From Oncomelania hupensis (lineage: Eukaryota > Mollusca > Gastropoda > Littorinimorpha > Pomatiopsidae): 64,000 bases of DNA. Location of the stretch: positions 84,386,444 through 84,450,443 of the forward strand of contig CM072513.1 in assembly GCA_036898135.1 (NCBI GenBank), in the 5' to 3' direction. The first letter of the stretch is position 1, and every line of letters begins with the position of its first letter. Below the pieces are notes generated by a model, which had not been told where the DNA came from, did no database searches, and saw nothing but the letters and a program-made list of their open reading frames with translations. This document shows, one piece after another, positions 21,158-31,625 of the stretch. The translations under genes and the position numbers were made by a program.

Positions 21158-21405
21158 TTATCTTTGCCGGTTCCAAAGAGATCCAGGGACCTATTCACAT
21201 ATGACTTACATGTAGAGACCTCTCTGCTTACCTTTGCCGGTTCCAAAGAGATTCAGGGACCTATTCACATTGGATTTAGAGACCTCTCTGCTTACCTTTG
21301 CCGGTTCCAAAGAGATCCAGGGACCTATTCACATTGGATTTAGAGACCTCTCTGCTTACCTTTGCCGGTTCCAAAGAGAACCAGGTACCTACTCACATTG
21401 GACTG
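21158..21405. repeat. ~64-bp minisatellite, right part (about four units)
   Basis: Repeats TTTGCCGGTTCCAAAGAGAT, CCAGGGACCTATTCACATTG and TAGAGACCTCTCTGCTTACC. The middle two units are nearly identical. Confidence 0.93.
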
Positions 21406-21879
21406 GGGAGGAAGAAAGAAAGTGTCGTGCGATAGTTTCATTTGTTTTTATTCTTGTTCTTTTGTCATTTGGTGGTTGCTTTCCAAGTATGATCACTCCT
21501 CCCAGTACTGTCCTTAATGTGAAACATTGCTAGCGTGTGCCCAAATGACTATACTACTACCACAATTATTCCATTTAAGTTAGCAGTTCTGCACAACACC
21601 ACATGGGGATTTTCAGTGTACTATATATTACGCTTGTATTGATAAACAGCTTTCAATGCTAACGAGTACCATTGCTGTTGCTTATCGTTAGCCTACACAA
21701 TCATTTAAAACGAGCGTAACCCTCCCACCTTCCTGTAAAAAGCAATGTAACTTCTGTTTCTGCTTTAGTTTGAACATCTCTGCTTTCTGTCGTCCTCTTC
21801 CTTGGTGTCTCCAGCCTTCTTCAGTATTTTTAGTATCGTGTATTTCACACTATGGTGATTTTATACACAAAAGCACCCA
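21406..21879. other. No recognised feature
   Basis: Apparently unique sequence. Nothing coding. Confidence 0.5.
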
Positions 21880-22457
21880 TCTTATCCCCGTTGGGGTGCC
21901 GGGGGTTTCTGTCTAAATAGTATCCCCACTTTGTGGAAATGTAGTGCTTTAAATTACAACCGTTTCTGTCATTCTCATTTGTTCTTTCTCGTTCCTAACC
22001 TGTTGTATCACTCTACTATCTTCTTCTCTAGACCAGTCACCTAGCTTTTTTCTTGAAAAGTCTTCCAAAACTCCTCATTTGTTTATGGGGTCTGTTGGGT
22101 CAGCTTGGACGCTTTATGCCAAATGGTCACTAGGGCTTTCTACGATATTATTATTTAGCAATGTAGGCATGTTATATGTATGTATTTCGTTAATATTTTA
22201 TAATGATGTTTATATTCTATTTTGTTTTTGTAAACTGGGGTTCGATAAATTAGAATACAGCCTCAGCGTCCCCTGTATGGGATGCCTTTATGGTGAAGTG
22301 ACTGGCTGATGGAGTGCCCTCAGTATTACCATTGGGGTTGTTTCAGCAGATCTTTTATACGGATCAGGGGTGAGCCCTCTTTCAACCAAGTTGTGGTCCT
22401 GATTCGGCTCTGTGCAGTCCGCTGGACCCTATAAACAATGACTAACTAACTAACTAA
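21880..22457 (+). mobile_element. Satellite-tailed repeat family C, copy 4 (plus orientation)
   Basis: Reverse complement of the 13001-13640 arrangement, from GGGGTGCCGGGGGTTTCTGT to GCAGTCCGCTGGACC, followed by an (AACT)n tail at 22440-22457. The tail differs from the (AATC)n tail of the 3.6-kb copies. Confidence 0.82.
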
Positions 22458-23057
22458 GCAAACGCCTTCACCATCTCTCGCACTCACAACACGCTTAATA
22501 AGACAACCCACCTGAATTATTCAACAATTTAACAAAAAATAGTTAAATGAACATTAACAGCAATTTTCCAACTGACGATCTTATCAGAACACTATTAATG
22601 TTAGCTATAACTGGATTGTTTGGTTATACTTGTTTTTACCATGTAGCCGGGACCTATTAAAAACAAACGTAACAGGAACACGTGACATTGGAAGAGAATT
22701 TCATCTATAGAAACTTTTGCAGAACAACCTTCAACCTTTCTCCCGTCATGCTACGACATCTATCATAGCTTCGGCTGTTGCTTGGATTCCACCTTGTCCA
22801 GTGTTTGTAGGCCAGTGTAGTGGCCATGAATGACGCCTATGGATCAGTGTAGAGTAGCCACTTTGACCAGATACTGACCACTGTTCCAGCTCTGTCCGTT
22901 CTTGTGCACTGTCCTTTTAGGATGTCCGGCTATAGATCAACAATGGTGGACATCATCAAGCTTGCCATTCTGTGAGAAACTGCAAATTGCTGTACTCGTC
23001 ATCTACGTCAACATCTAATCTTGCGGCGTGTCTTGTTCAGAGAAAAGGAAGAATGAG
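22458..23057. other. No recognised feature
   Basis: Apparently unique. No open frame of note and no family resemblance. Confidence 0.5.
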
Positions 23058-23074
23058 AGCGAGAGAGAGAGAGA

Positions 23075-23117
<43 letters not shown>
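23058..23117. repeat. (GA)n microsatellite
   Basis: GA dinucleotides with one GT. Confidence 0.95.
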
Positions 23118-23121
<4 letters not shown>

Positions 23122-23345
23122 TTTGAAACTTGTTTTTGAAACTTTTTTATATTGGGGATAAAGATTTTAGACTAATTAGTAGGTCTAATCTTCTAATCTG
23201 TCCCTTAACGAGTTAACATAATAAAGAACCTTTAACATTAACTTGGAAATGATTACACACACACGCACACAATACCATCATCTTCATCATTATCTTTAAA
23301 CCATTTTTGACACCCCCCCCTTCCGTCTCCTCATCCCTCCCCTTA

Positions 23346-23353
23346 TAATAATA

Positions 23354-23433
<80 letters not shown>

Positions 23434-23503
23434 AATAAATAAATAAATACATAAATAAATACATAAATAAATACATAAATAAATACATAAATAAATAATA
23501 AAA
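23346..23503. repeat. (AAT)n then (AAAT/ACAT)n microsatellite
   Basis: AAT units 23346-23425 followed by tetranucleotide AAAT/ACAT units. It lies just past the 3' end of the minus-strand LINE fragment and may include its tail. Confidence 0.93.
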
Positions 23504-23539
23504 ATAATTACATGAATGACTGTTCTCATATATGTTAAT

Positions 23540-24063
23540 ATACATCATCTTTATAATTAATTTTGCAGATGCCTACATATTTTATATTTGAAAGGAAACA
23601 GTGTGTCGCAATGTTTACACTCCAGAAGGAGAGAGTTCCATACACTAGCTCCATTAAATGATAGGCTATTTTTGTATAAATCAATGCGAGGGAGGGGTAG
23701 TTTATAATTATATAGTCTATGCCCATCCACCGGCTCAGTAAAAAATAAATCAAGATATGCAGGTGTTTCTCCGTGTGTGATTTTGAACATAAGGATAGCT
23801 GTATTAACTATACATTGTTTTTGAAGTGGTAATATTCGGAGTTCTAAATATTTCTCATTAGTTGTAATATCTGTATTTATAAGACAGTACCTTGATTGCT
23901 CTTTTATGAAGACTATTTAAATGTTTAATTTGAGCGTCACTGGCATTACACCAAATAATTGATGCATAATTAAAATGAGACATAGAGTGGGCATAGAAAA
24001 AGGATTTTAATGCATCAACCGTAACAAAATGTCTAAGTTTATTTAAAAGGAAAAGGTTTTTAG
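23540..24063 (-). mobile_element. Jockey/CR1-like LINE, ORF2 C-terminal fragment
   Basis: The minus strand encodes the region after the reverse transcriptase domain: KNLFLLNKLRHFVTVDALKS, FFYAHSMSHFNYASIIWCNA, HLNSLHKRAIKVL, then MFKITHGETPAYLDLFF and NSLSFNGASVWNSL. This pattern (Y..L..L.Y....W, then L..LQKRA, then GA.LWN) is typical of CR1/Jockey-group LINEs. Frames are broken near 23800-23850. The fragment is 5'-truncated at a GA repeat. It would follow directly on the segment encoded at 29253-31064. Confidence 0.85.
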
Positions 24064-24076
24064 AAATTGTTTTTGT

Positions 24077-24082
<6 letters not shown>

Positions 24083-24146
<64 letters not shown>

Positions 24147-24149
24147 AAG
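24083..24149. repeat. (GA)n microsatellite
   Basis: About 33 GA units with one GC interruption. Confidence 0.95.
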
Positions 24150-24546
24150 GGGAGGGGGTGTGTGAGGGCGGTACCAATGATTGGTTGAGGCTAGTAACGT
24201 CGAGTGTGTGTGGTTTAGGGTGAGGGAAGCACGGATAGCGAGTGGACAAAATGGAAAAGACGATGGACACTTGACCATAGATTGCAGATTGATGTTGACC
24301 GGATGGTGACGGACATTGGTCAGACAGAAAAGACCACTGGGAACAGGCGACACTAAAATGCACTTGGGGGACCTTCATAGCTCAGTTAGGAGAGACTTGA
24401 CCGTGTTCCACAGCTTTCGGCCTGTTTCTCAATGTGACATATAAACTTCGACTTTTTCAAAGACTTCGTTTGTCGTTTATTTGCCGTATTTAAAAAAAAA
24501 ACCACAGTAATTAAACGTTCATCGAGGTAATATTACACTTTGGATA
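24150..24546. other. No recognised feature
   Basis: A TAGCTCAGTTAGGAGAG motif near 24378 resembles a tRNA box A, but no box B follows. No gene. Confidence 0.5.
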
Positions 24547-25085
24547 TGTTACGACTGAGACACACACGATCATTTTATTTTGCCAAGCTTTAAACTGGTA
24601 GCATTTATTTACCTTGGATTGTATGTTATTGTAGGAAAGCTTGGCATGACGTTAGTTTGTCTTCTTCAGTCGCTATTGTTGTAGGATTCATAATTTTTCT
24701 TCTTCTGGAAATGCTTTTGTATCACCGAGGAAAGGTTGGAAAGCTATCCCAAAAAGAAGCAATAAAGCCTTCTACGTTCGTAGAGCATTCTATGACCTGA
24801 GACAGTGCGTGTTTCCGTTGAAAAATAACAAAACAAAACAAAAACCGACATCATTCTGGAATATTGTATGCTTTGGACACACTGTGGAGAGACTATATAT
24901 GTAGCGCTGTCTTCGTGGATGAAGTATTTTGAGAGCGTTTTTAAATGCACTTGTTCAGTCTGTTTGCGTCTCTTTTGCTGAATAAAGTTGGAAAACTTTA
25001 GAACGACAACGCTTGCCTTTGTGAATATTAATTCGAGTTACACGGATTCAAGCATTGGGGCTGAATCGACCTTTGCCGTGTAACA
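24547..25085 (+). mobile_element. Solo LTR (family L)
   Basis: A 539-bp unit starting TGTTAC and ending GTAACA, so the termini are short inverted repeats of the TG..CA type. It has a TATATAT box at 24894-24900 and AATAAA at 24981-24986 about 100 bp before its end, the order expected of U3-R-U5. Flanks GGATA (left) and GGATT (right) agree at four of five positions, a possible target duplication. No primer-binding site, internal region or second LTR is visible nearby, so it looks like a solo LTR. The class (Gypsy or other) cannot be told. Confidence 0.72.
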
Positions 25086-25419
25086 GGATTTTTTGTAGCT
25101 TGTCACCCAAGGGGGAGAAAGTCGGGTTAACTTCTCCCCTTAACGAAGCTCCAACCAGGACAAGAGGTGCGAAGGCTAACCAACCCATCCTAAACGAAGG
25201 CGGCACCCGTACAGCTAAATCCAGACACTGTACACAGATATCACCACCACACTGACAGCAGCAGTACGATGGCCAGTGTTCACGATCAGTTTAATGTCTG
25301 AGTTTGCAGATGATCCCACGGCTAGGATAGCGCACTTAGTAGAGCGTTAAGCTCGTGTTCCAGAGGTTGCGAAGAAGAAATAAAAATTGGAAGAATAAGA
25401 ATAATAAGAAGAAGAATGT
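25086..25419. other. Unassigned
   Basis: A TAGCGCACTTAGTAGAGCGT motif at about 25329-25348 resembles a tRNA box A of a worn SINE. Nothing coding. Confidence 0.5.
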
Positions 25420-25812
25420 TCGTCATTTGTAAGGCGCCTTAGCCTAAGGATCAAGGCGCTGGCCGATACAGGATCTAACTCAAACCGCCCGAGACGCCCA
25501 CCCGCAGCTTTGGACGCCCGGACAACTGAGCACAATCCTGGGCAGCCAGGGATGGGGAGAAGGACCAAGTGCATGCTGGGTGTGTTCTTGTTACCGGCAC
25601 TCACCCGTCTAGGACATGAGCGTCAGGATCTTTAAAGTCCGTTATGATGGAATGTATGCGACACACAGACTAGACCTCGGTTTATACTCGAGTAGGAAAA
25701 CAGGAGTAAAGTGTCTTTCCCAGGGACACAACACAATGGCCCGGCCAGGGCTCGAACCCGGGACCTTCAGATCCGCAAGCCGAAGCACTACCATTAGACC
25801 ACAGTGCCTCCC
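25420..25812 (-). mobile_element. tRNA-derived SINE (family B), near-complete
   Basis: On the minus strand the head (25812 down to about 25738) has box A (TGGTCTAATGGTAGTGC) and an intact box B (GGTTCGAGCCC), followed by a ~310-bp body ending in AAGGCGCCTTAC. Bodies of the same family lie at 2205-2535 and 63850-64000. The (GAA)n next to the head is flank. Confidence 0.85.
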
Positions 25813-25901
25813 GAGAAGAAGAAGAAGAAGAAGAAGAAGAAGAAGAACAACAACAACAACAACAACAACAACGACGACAACAACAACAACAACAACAACA
25901 A
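25813..25901. repeat. (GAA)n then (CAA)n microsatellite
   Basis: GAA units switch to CAA units, a compound repeat also seen twice in the helicase gene (62590, 63027). Confidence 0.95.
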
Positions 25902-26880
25902 AATGATAAAAAGATTTTTTTTAACATGGAATAAAAGATGGTGAAAAGAACGCTGAAGAGACGATTGGTCGGCAATGGTTGTTGTTGCTGTTGTATCAAT
26001 TTTTATTCATCAGGTAGGTCGGCAATGGTACAGCACGAGAAGAGCACTTACATTTAATGGGGGGAAAAAACAGCAAAAAGACGAGGGCGGCACTCTTACA
26101 TAGCTCACAAAATTGACAAAGTCTACCCTCTTTTCCTTTACACTGTTATTTCTGCCACCAACCTCTTTCTGCCCCCCCCCTCCCCTCCCCCCCCCAAAAA
26201 AAAAAACAACAACACAAAACACTACGACACGGGCAAGATAACTCTCTTTTCATCTTTTATGGTTCCTGGAAATGTGATCTGGTTGCGTTCGTTAGTTTGA
26301 TTAAAAGACAACATGTTTCTAGCTGGCCTACAATCAAATCACGAAGTTAACACTGGGCCAAAGGAATCGTGAGGGACGTGTTGATAAATGTTTTCTTTCT
26401 GAACACTAAAAACTGTTCCTCCTGCCTACTAATTAAGTTTGATTACTCCACAGGCGCGCGCGCTCTCTCACACACACACACACACACACGTACACACAGA
26501 CCAGCGCACAAACAACCACACATATCTCTTCGCTCACAAAAACTAGCATTCACACGACACGTAAGACTTCTTTTACCCCTCACTCCCCTCCACACACACA
26601 CGCGCGCAAGCACTCATACACAGACATTCCCGAAATATATTTTTGGCAGCACATTAGATATTAAAGATGTTACGTTTGCGACGCGCATGATAGTACGTGT
26701 GAGACGCGCACGATGGAAGAAGCTTTGTATAATGTTGATAATTTTCGTTGGTCGATATTATTGGAGAATTCTCTAGAGTTGCTTGTTTACTATCGATCAA
26801 AGCTTCGCAATAAATGTAGTATAAGCTGAGAGGTTCTTTTATGATGAAGAAAGTTGTATGATGTAAGACAATGATGACGA
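25902..26880. other. Unassigned, AC-rich in part
   Basis: Contains a C-rich/A-rich junction (26169-26212) and CA-rich stretches (26468-26640). No gene recognised. Confidence 0.5.
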
Positions 26881-27171
26881 AGTCTATTTTGATTGGTTGT
26901 AATGCGTCACGCTGGAATATTCTGACGTTATCTCGAATGTAGAGAAAAACTATATAATTGATGCACTGTGTTGTTTAAAAAAAAGGTGGAAAAAGCGATT
27001 GCATGCAGTTGTTGATGTTCGCTGAATGAAGTTGGAAAACTTCATACGACGACTCCTGTCTTGTTGCTGAGTGAACAGGTTGCGTGGATAAACGAATCTG
27101 AGTTACACCTATCAGGATTCAAGCATCGGGGCTGAATCAACTACTGATAAAAAAACAACAACGAGTGTAAC
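26880..27171 (+). mobile_element. LTR (family L) 3' part, diverged
   Basis: Shares with the 24.5-kb LTR the blocks CTGGAATATT, GTAGAGA..AACTATATA (TATA box), GCTGAATGAAGTTGGAAAAC and GGATTCAAGCATCGGGGCTG, ending GTGTAACA. The polyadenylation hexamer is changed to AATGAA. The 5' limit is unclear. Confidence 0.65.
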
Positions 27172-27734
27172 AAAAGAAACCGAATAATTTCAAATTAAAA
27201 TCAGATCACGCACGTAAACTAGTTAACATGATAGCCACGTTAATACAATGTGCACATCCTCTCTACGACTCTCTTTTCTCTTTCTTCTGCACTTTGTGCT
27301 GATTTCCCCCTTCTCTTTTAGACAAGACATCAGGGAACAATTAAGACCTAATTGTCCATGCACGAAATCCTAGGAACATCAATTCTAGACTACTTTTTGT
27401 TTATGCTTGAAGCACAGCCCTATTGATCATTTTCTGTTTTAAACACAAAGTAGCGTTGTCCGCACACAGCATATTTCTGCTGTAAGTTGACGCGCCGCAA
27501 AAACACCAACCCGGTCATTCTAACAAATGTGGAGATGGCAGGCTCAAATACATGCAGGCTGGTTTGGCAGGCTGAGCGGTATGGGGCGCTTGACAGTGCC
27601 AGGGATGCCTCAAGTTGGTGTAAAGGCGACTTGATTGCCATCGTGATTTTCTAGCCTCGCGTTGAGTCCTATCCTTTGAGATGGTAAATGCGCATTTATA
27701 CGTTCCTAGGCTTACAAAAAAAGTTGGATAGTAT
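27172..27734. other. No recognised feature
   Basis: A 73-codon minus-strand frame at 27420-27641 has no recognisable domain and is not called. Confidence 0.5.
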
Positions 27735-27784
27735 AATATTGTATTGTATTGTATTGTTTTGTATTGTATTGTTTTGTATTGTTA
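27735..27784. repeat. (TTGTA)n pentamer tract
   Basis: TATTG pentamers with TTTTG variants. The same pentamer forms the tail of the family C fragment at 28838. Confidence 0.9.
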
Positions 27785-27799
27785 AGAGAGGATCCTCTC

Positions 27800-27812
27800 T
27801 CCCCTTCCCTCT

Positions 27813-27855
<43 letters not shown>

Positions 27856-28056
27856 CTGTGACTGACTGTAGGTTGGTGTATCTTCCTCTCTCTCCCCTTC
27901 CTTCTATCCATCTCACTCTCCTCCCTCTCATCCGTCCTCCTTCCCTCAATCTCTCTCTTTTTCTTCCCTCTCACTCGCTTACACACTCTCTCTCTCCTCT
28001 CCTCTCCCCCCCCTTGTCACGCACCTCTCTCTCTCTCACTTACTCTCTCTCTCTGT

Positions 28057-28137
<81 letters not shown>
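27800..28137. repeat. Pyrimidine-rich tract with (CT)n runs
   Basis: CT/TCC-rich from 27800, ending in a long near-perfect CT run (28059-28128). The Ser/Leu-rich frames are artefacts. Confidence 0.93.
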
Positions 28138-28139
<2 letters not shown>

Positions 28140-28837
28140 GTGGACTGGAAAGGCTTTTTATTGCGAGGCTCAAATATTGAATTTAAAGCGAATGGATTTA
28201 AAATGGAGCGATGGGACTGCCAGCATTTCCGCCAGATTATTAAGACTAATTGATGCTACGTTCAGTGAATTCAAACAACATGCACTTCTGACGTCCGTTC
28301 GTTTTGTTCTGCTTTCAAACCAGGTGGAGAGAGCTAAGACAAAACAATAGAACCATTGTAATTCATATTGAGCTCAGCCTTCACTTAAATCGATTTTTGT
28401 TATTGAAAACTCCTCCGTGGTTCCTCTTTAAATGCTATAATGACAAACCAAAAGAATAAAAGCATTAAAAGAATGCTAATTTTGACAAAAAGGGACACAA
28501 AGCAACGCAACGCAAATTTTGCAGCCATGCTTTTTCATTAGGCAGCCAACACACGACAGAACCAAAACAATACTCTCCCCACGGAACTCCAAAATTGAAT
28601 CATTGTCTTGTTTTTGTCCAAAAGAACAAAATTCTTTTAGCTTGTGTATTCAAATGTTCCTCAGCATTACATATGATTGCGTGTGTATGTGTGCACGCTT
28701 GATAGGTATTTTATTAGCTGGTAAGCGTGTGTTTGCATGTATGTTTTATGAATGTTACTGCCACATCGCAACATATTCCATGTGCATGTTTTATGTCAAT
28801 TTGGCCAATAAACTTCGTTGAATCGTTGAATCGTTGA
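28138..28837. other. No recognised feature
   Basis: Apparently unique. A 100-codon frame at 28519-28821 shows no known domain. Confidence 0.5.
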
Positions 28838-28908
28838 TCTTGGTCCTGATTTGTCTCGGAAGAGTCAGCTGGACCTAAAGCAATAACCTTGTATTGTATT
28901 GTATTACA
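28838..28908 (+). mobile_element. Family C 3'-end fragment with (TTGTA)n tail
   Basis: TTGGTCCTGATTTGTCTCGG .. CAGCTGGACCTAAAGCAATA is followed by TTGTATTGTATTGTATT. This is a third kind of tail after the same 3' end. Confidence 0.75.
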
Positions 28909-28971
28909 TATGATCTTCATTATTACTGTTTACTGTTCATTATTACATATTATGTTCTTTATTATTAATGT

Positions 28972-29205
28972 CCTACCGCCGTAGCTCAAGTGGTAGAGCG
29001 TTCGCCTGGCACACCGATGAACCAGGTTCGAATCCCGTGGTGGGCGATATAAAATGTGGCCATTTTCACTGTCCATTTTAGCATTATGATTGCTTTGGTG
29101 GTTCAGTGTTGATTCAGGTCCCTACCCCTCTTTCCCTGGGATGGTTATCCCCGTCTGCCATATCGCCAATGGTGCGTGTAGACGTTAAACCTCAGTGTTC
29201 ATTCC
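28972..29205 (+). mobile_element. tRNA-derived SINE (family A), copy 2
   Basis: Colinear with 9947-10190. Here box B is intact (GGTTCGAATCC) and box A is TAGCTCAAGTGGTAGAGC. It ends near GTGTTCATTCC, just before the 5'-truncated LINE at 29253. Confidence 0.87.
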
Positions 29206-29252
29206 TTCCTCGTTATCTCTTATGATCTCACCCGTTATGATCTCCCACTAGG

Positions 29253-31064
29253 ATTCCCGACATAGCCACCCATAGACTTACAGCCATTGATATTACCCTT
29301 ATTTCCCCTGACTTAGTTTTAGACTCAGATTGGTGTACACTTTCAGATTCACTCGGAAGCGACCATTTACCTATCCTTATTTTAATTAATGATGTTATAG
29401 AGTCAGAAAAAATACAGCAAGATCCCATTCCAAAGTTTAATTATCAAAAAGCTAATTGGGCATTATTTGTTGAACTTCTACAGCACAAAGACCTTGACAT
29501 TAGAAAAGAAGAAAATATAGATACAATTTATGATAAGTTTTGTTCCACAATAATTTCCGTTGCTAACAACTCAATACCAAGAATACACTACAATAAGAAC
29601 AGTAAACACAAAGGTAATGTTTGGTGGAACGACGATTGTGAAAAAGCGGTTCATGAAAAGAAGACTAAATATAAGAACTATGTTAGGAATAAGAATGCTG
29701 AAAATCACACAGAAATGAAACAAGCTAAAATTAAATGTAACCGTGTTGTAGCAAAAGCTAAACATGACTACTGGAAAAACTTTTGTATTAAAGAAATTTC
29801 TGACTACAAAGACACACAAAAAGTGTGGAAACAAATTAAAATAATGAATAACGGATTTCATCTACCCTCAAGTCCAATAGTGTTAAATGATAATAAATTT
29901 CCATCCGCGGCAGACAAAGCTGAAGCATTTGTAGACATGTTTGCTACAGTAAGTACACACGAAGGTTTGAATTCGGAGCAAAAGAATTATAGAGAAACAG
30001 AAGAAAATGAGTCTGATGTAAATTATGATCAGTCAGATGATAACACACTTTATTTCAATGCTCCAATAACACTGCAAGAAGTTCAAAATATGGTAAATAA
30101 TTTGTCCAATAAAAAATCTGCCGTGGGATTAGACACAGTAACTAATGAAATGATAAAACATCTACCAGAAAAATGGGTACAGATCCTTCATAAAATAATT
30201 CAGATAATATGGGAATCTAGTAATGTCCCTCAGATATGGAAAGAGGCGGTAGTTGTGCCTATACACAAACAAGGTAAACCTAAATCAGACATAAAGAGTT
30301 ACAGGCCCATTGCAATTACGTCACACTTATGCAAATTTATGGAAAGAATATTGTTGAATAGATTGGAATATTTCTGTGAAAAAAATAATATAATCCCAGT
30401 TAACCAAGCAGGTTTTAGGAAGAATAGGTCGACGATTGACCACATAGTAAAGCTCACAACTAACATCAAGAGCCAATTTTCAAGAAGGAAGTGCTTGTTG
30501 GCCACGTTTTTTGACGTGGCTAAAGCGTATGACCAGGTGTGGCATCATAAACTATTGACCAAACTTAAAGCTGTTGGAGTGTCTGGTCATTTATTTAATT
30601 TCATAAAAACATTTATCACTAAAAGACAAATCCAAACAAAAATAGGCAATAATTATTCATCTAAAAGATCACTAGACATGGGTATTCCTCAAGGCTCGGT
30701 GTTATCGCCGATATTATTTAATATTCTGTTACATGATTTACCAACTAAATTATCCAAAAATGTAGTTTTAGCTCAATATGCAGATGACATCTGTATCTGG
30801 ATGAAAGTCACTTAGAAGAAAAACGCTACAAAAAGAAATATTAATTATATTCAAAAATTATATCAGGAAGATTTGAACAAAATAGTTTCTTATATGAATA
30901 ATAATAGTTTAAGTTTGTCAATCGAAAAAACACGTATGATGTTATTTAATAATGGGTCTAATCCAGTAAATCTTCCTACATTTTATATACAAAATGCAGT
31001 ATTACATTATACAGAGCAAATAAAATTCTTAGGTGTATATTTTACTTCTAAATTAACATGGAAT
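29253..31064 (+). pseudogene. Jockey/CR1-like LINE ORF2: endonuclease end and reverse transcriptase
   Basis: One frame runs from the endonuclease C-terminal GSDHLPILI through reverse transcriptase motifs: VVVPIHKQGKPKSDIKSYRP, NQAGFRKNRSTIDHI, FFDVAKAYDQVWHHKLL, GIPQGSVLSPILFN and the catalytic AQYADDICIW. A single in-frame TAG (30813-30815), nine codons after YADD, interrupts it; downstream codons stay in the same frame through SIEKTRMMLFNN and KFLGVYF to the N gap. It is 5'-truncated, with most of the endonuclease absent, and its 3' end is lost in the gap. Such proteins copy LINE RNA at nicked target sites. The Jockey/CR1 group assignment is by motif style. Confidence 0.9.
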
Positions 31065-31564
31065 NNNNNNNNNNNNNNNNNNNNNNNNNNNNNNNNNNNN
31101 NNNNNNNNNNNNNNNNNNNNNNNNNNNNNNNNNNNNNNNNNNNNNNNNNNNNNNNNNNNNNNNNNNNNNNNNNNNNNNNNNNNNNNNNNNNNNNNNNNNN
31201 NNNNNNNNNNNNNNNNNNNNNNNNNNNNNNNNNNNNNNNNNNNNNNNNNNNNNNNNNNNNNNNNNNNNNNNNNNNNNNNNNNNNNNNNNNNNNNNNNNNN
31301 NNNNNNNNNNNNNNNNNNNNNNNNNNNNNNNNNNNNNNNNNNNNNNNNNNNNNNNNNNNNNNNNNNNNNNNNNNNNNNNNNNNNNNNNNNNNNNNNNNNN
31401 NNNNNNNNNNNNNNNNNNNNNNNNNNNNNNNNNNNNNNNNNNNNNNNNNNNNNNNNNNNNNNNNNNNNNNNNNNNNNNNNNNNNNNNNNNNNNNNNNNNN
31501 NNNNNNNNNNNNNNNNNNNNNNNNNNNNNNNNNNNNNNNNNNNNNNNNNNNNNNNNNNNNNNNN
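31065..31564. other. Assembly gap of exactly 500 N
   Basis: A round-number run of N, as scaffolding programs insert for joins of unknown size. A LINE is cut on the left and a helicase exon on the right, so the true distance, and even adjacency, are uncertain. Confidence 0.97.
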
Positions 31565-31625
31565 CGAAAAGACTGAATTCTGTTCTTCACTAGACAATGT
31601 GGAATGAAGGGGCACAATCCTGTAC
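31565..31625 (-). CDS. DHX57-like exon, cut by the gap
   Basis: Acceptor TTTATGCAG, then [19 protein letters not shown], the PLHS motif of DEAH helicase domain 2. The frame is open up to the first N, so the exon continues into the gap. Confidence 0.9.

Noticed and set aside
25735..25812. Functional tRNA gene on the minus strand
   Set aside because: Boxes A and B are present, but it is joined to a 310-bp body shared with other copies, so it is a SINE head.
28972..29046. Functional tRNA gene at the start of SINE copy 2
   Set aside because: The T-stem and acceptor stem are mismatched and the body is shared with 9947-10190.
29715..30815. Host gene encoding a reverse transcriptase-like protein
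   Set aside because: Motifs and the endonuclease remnant show a truncated LINE ORF2 with an in-frame stop, not a host gene.
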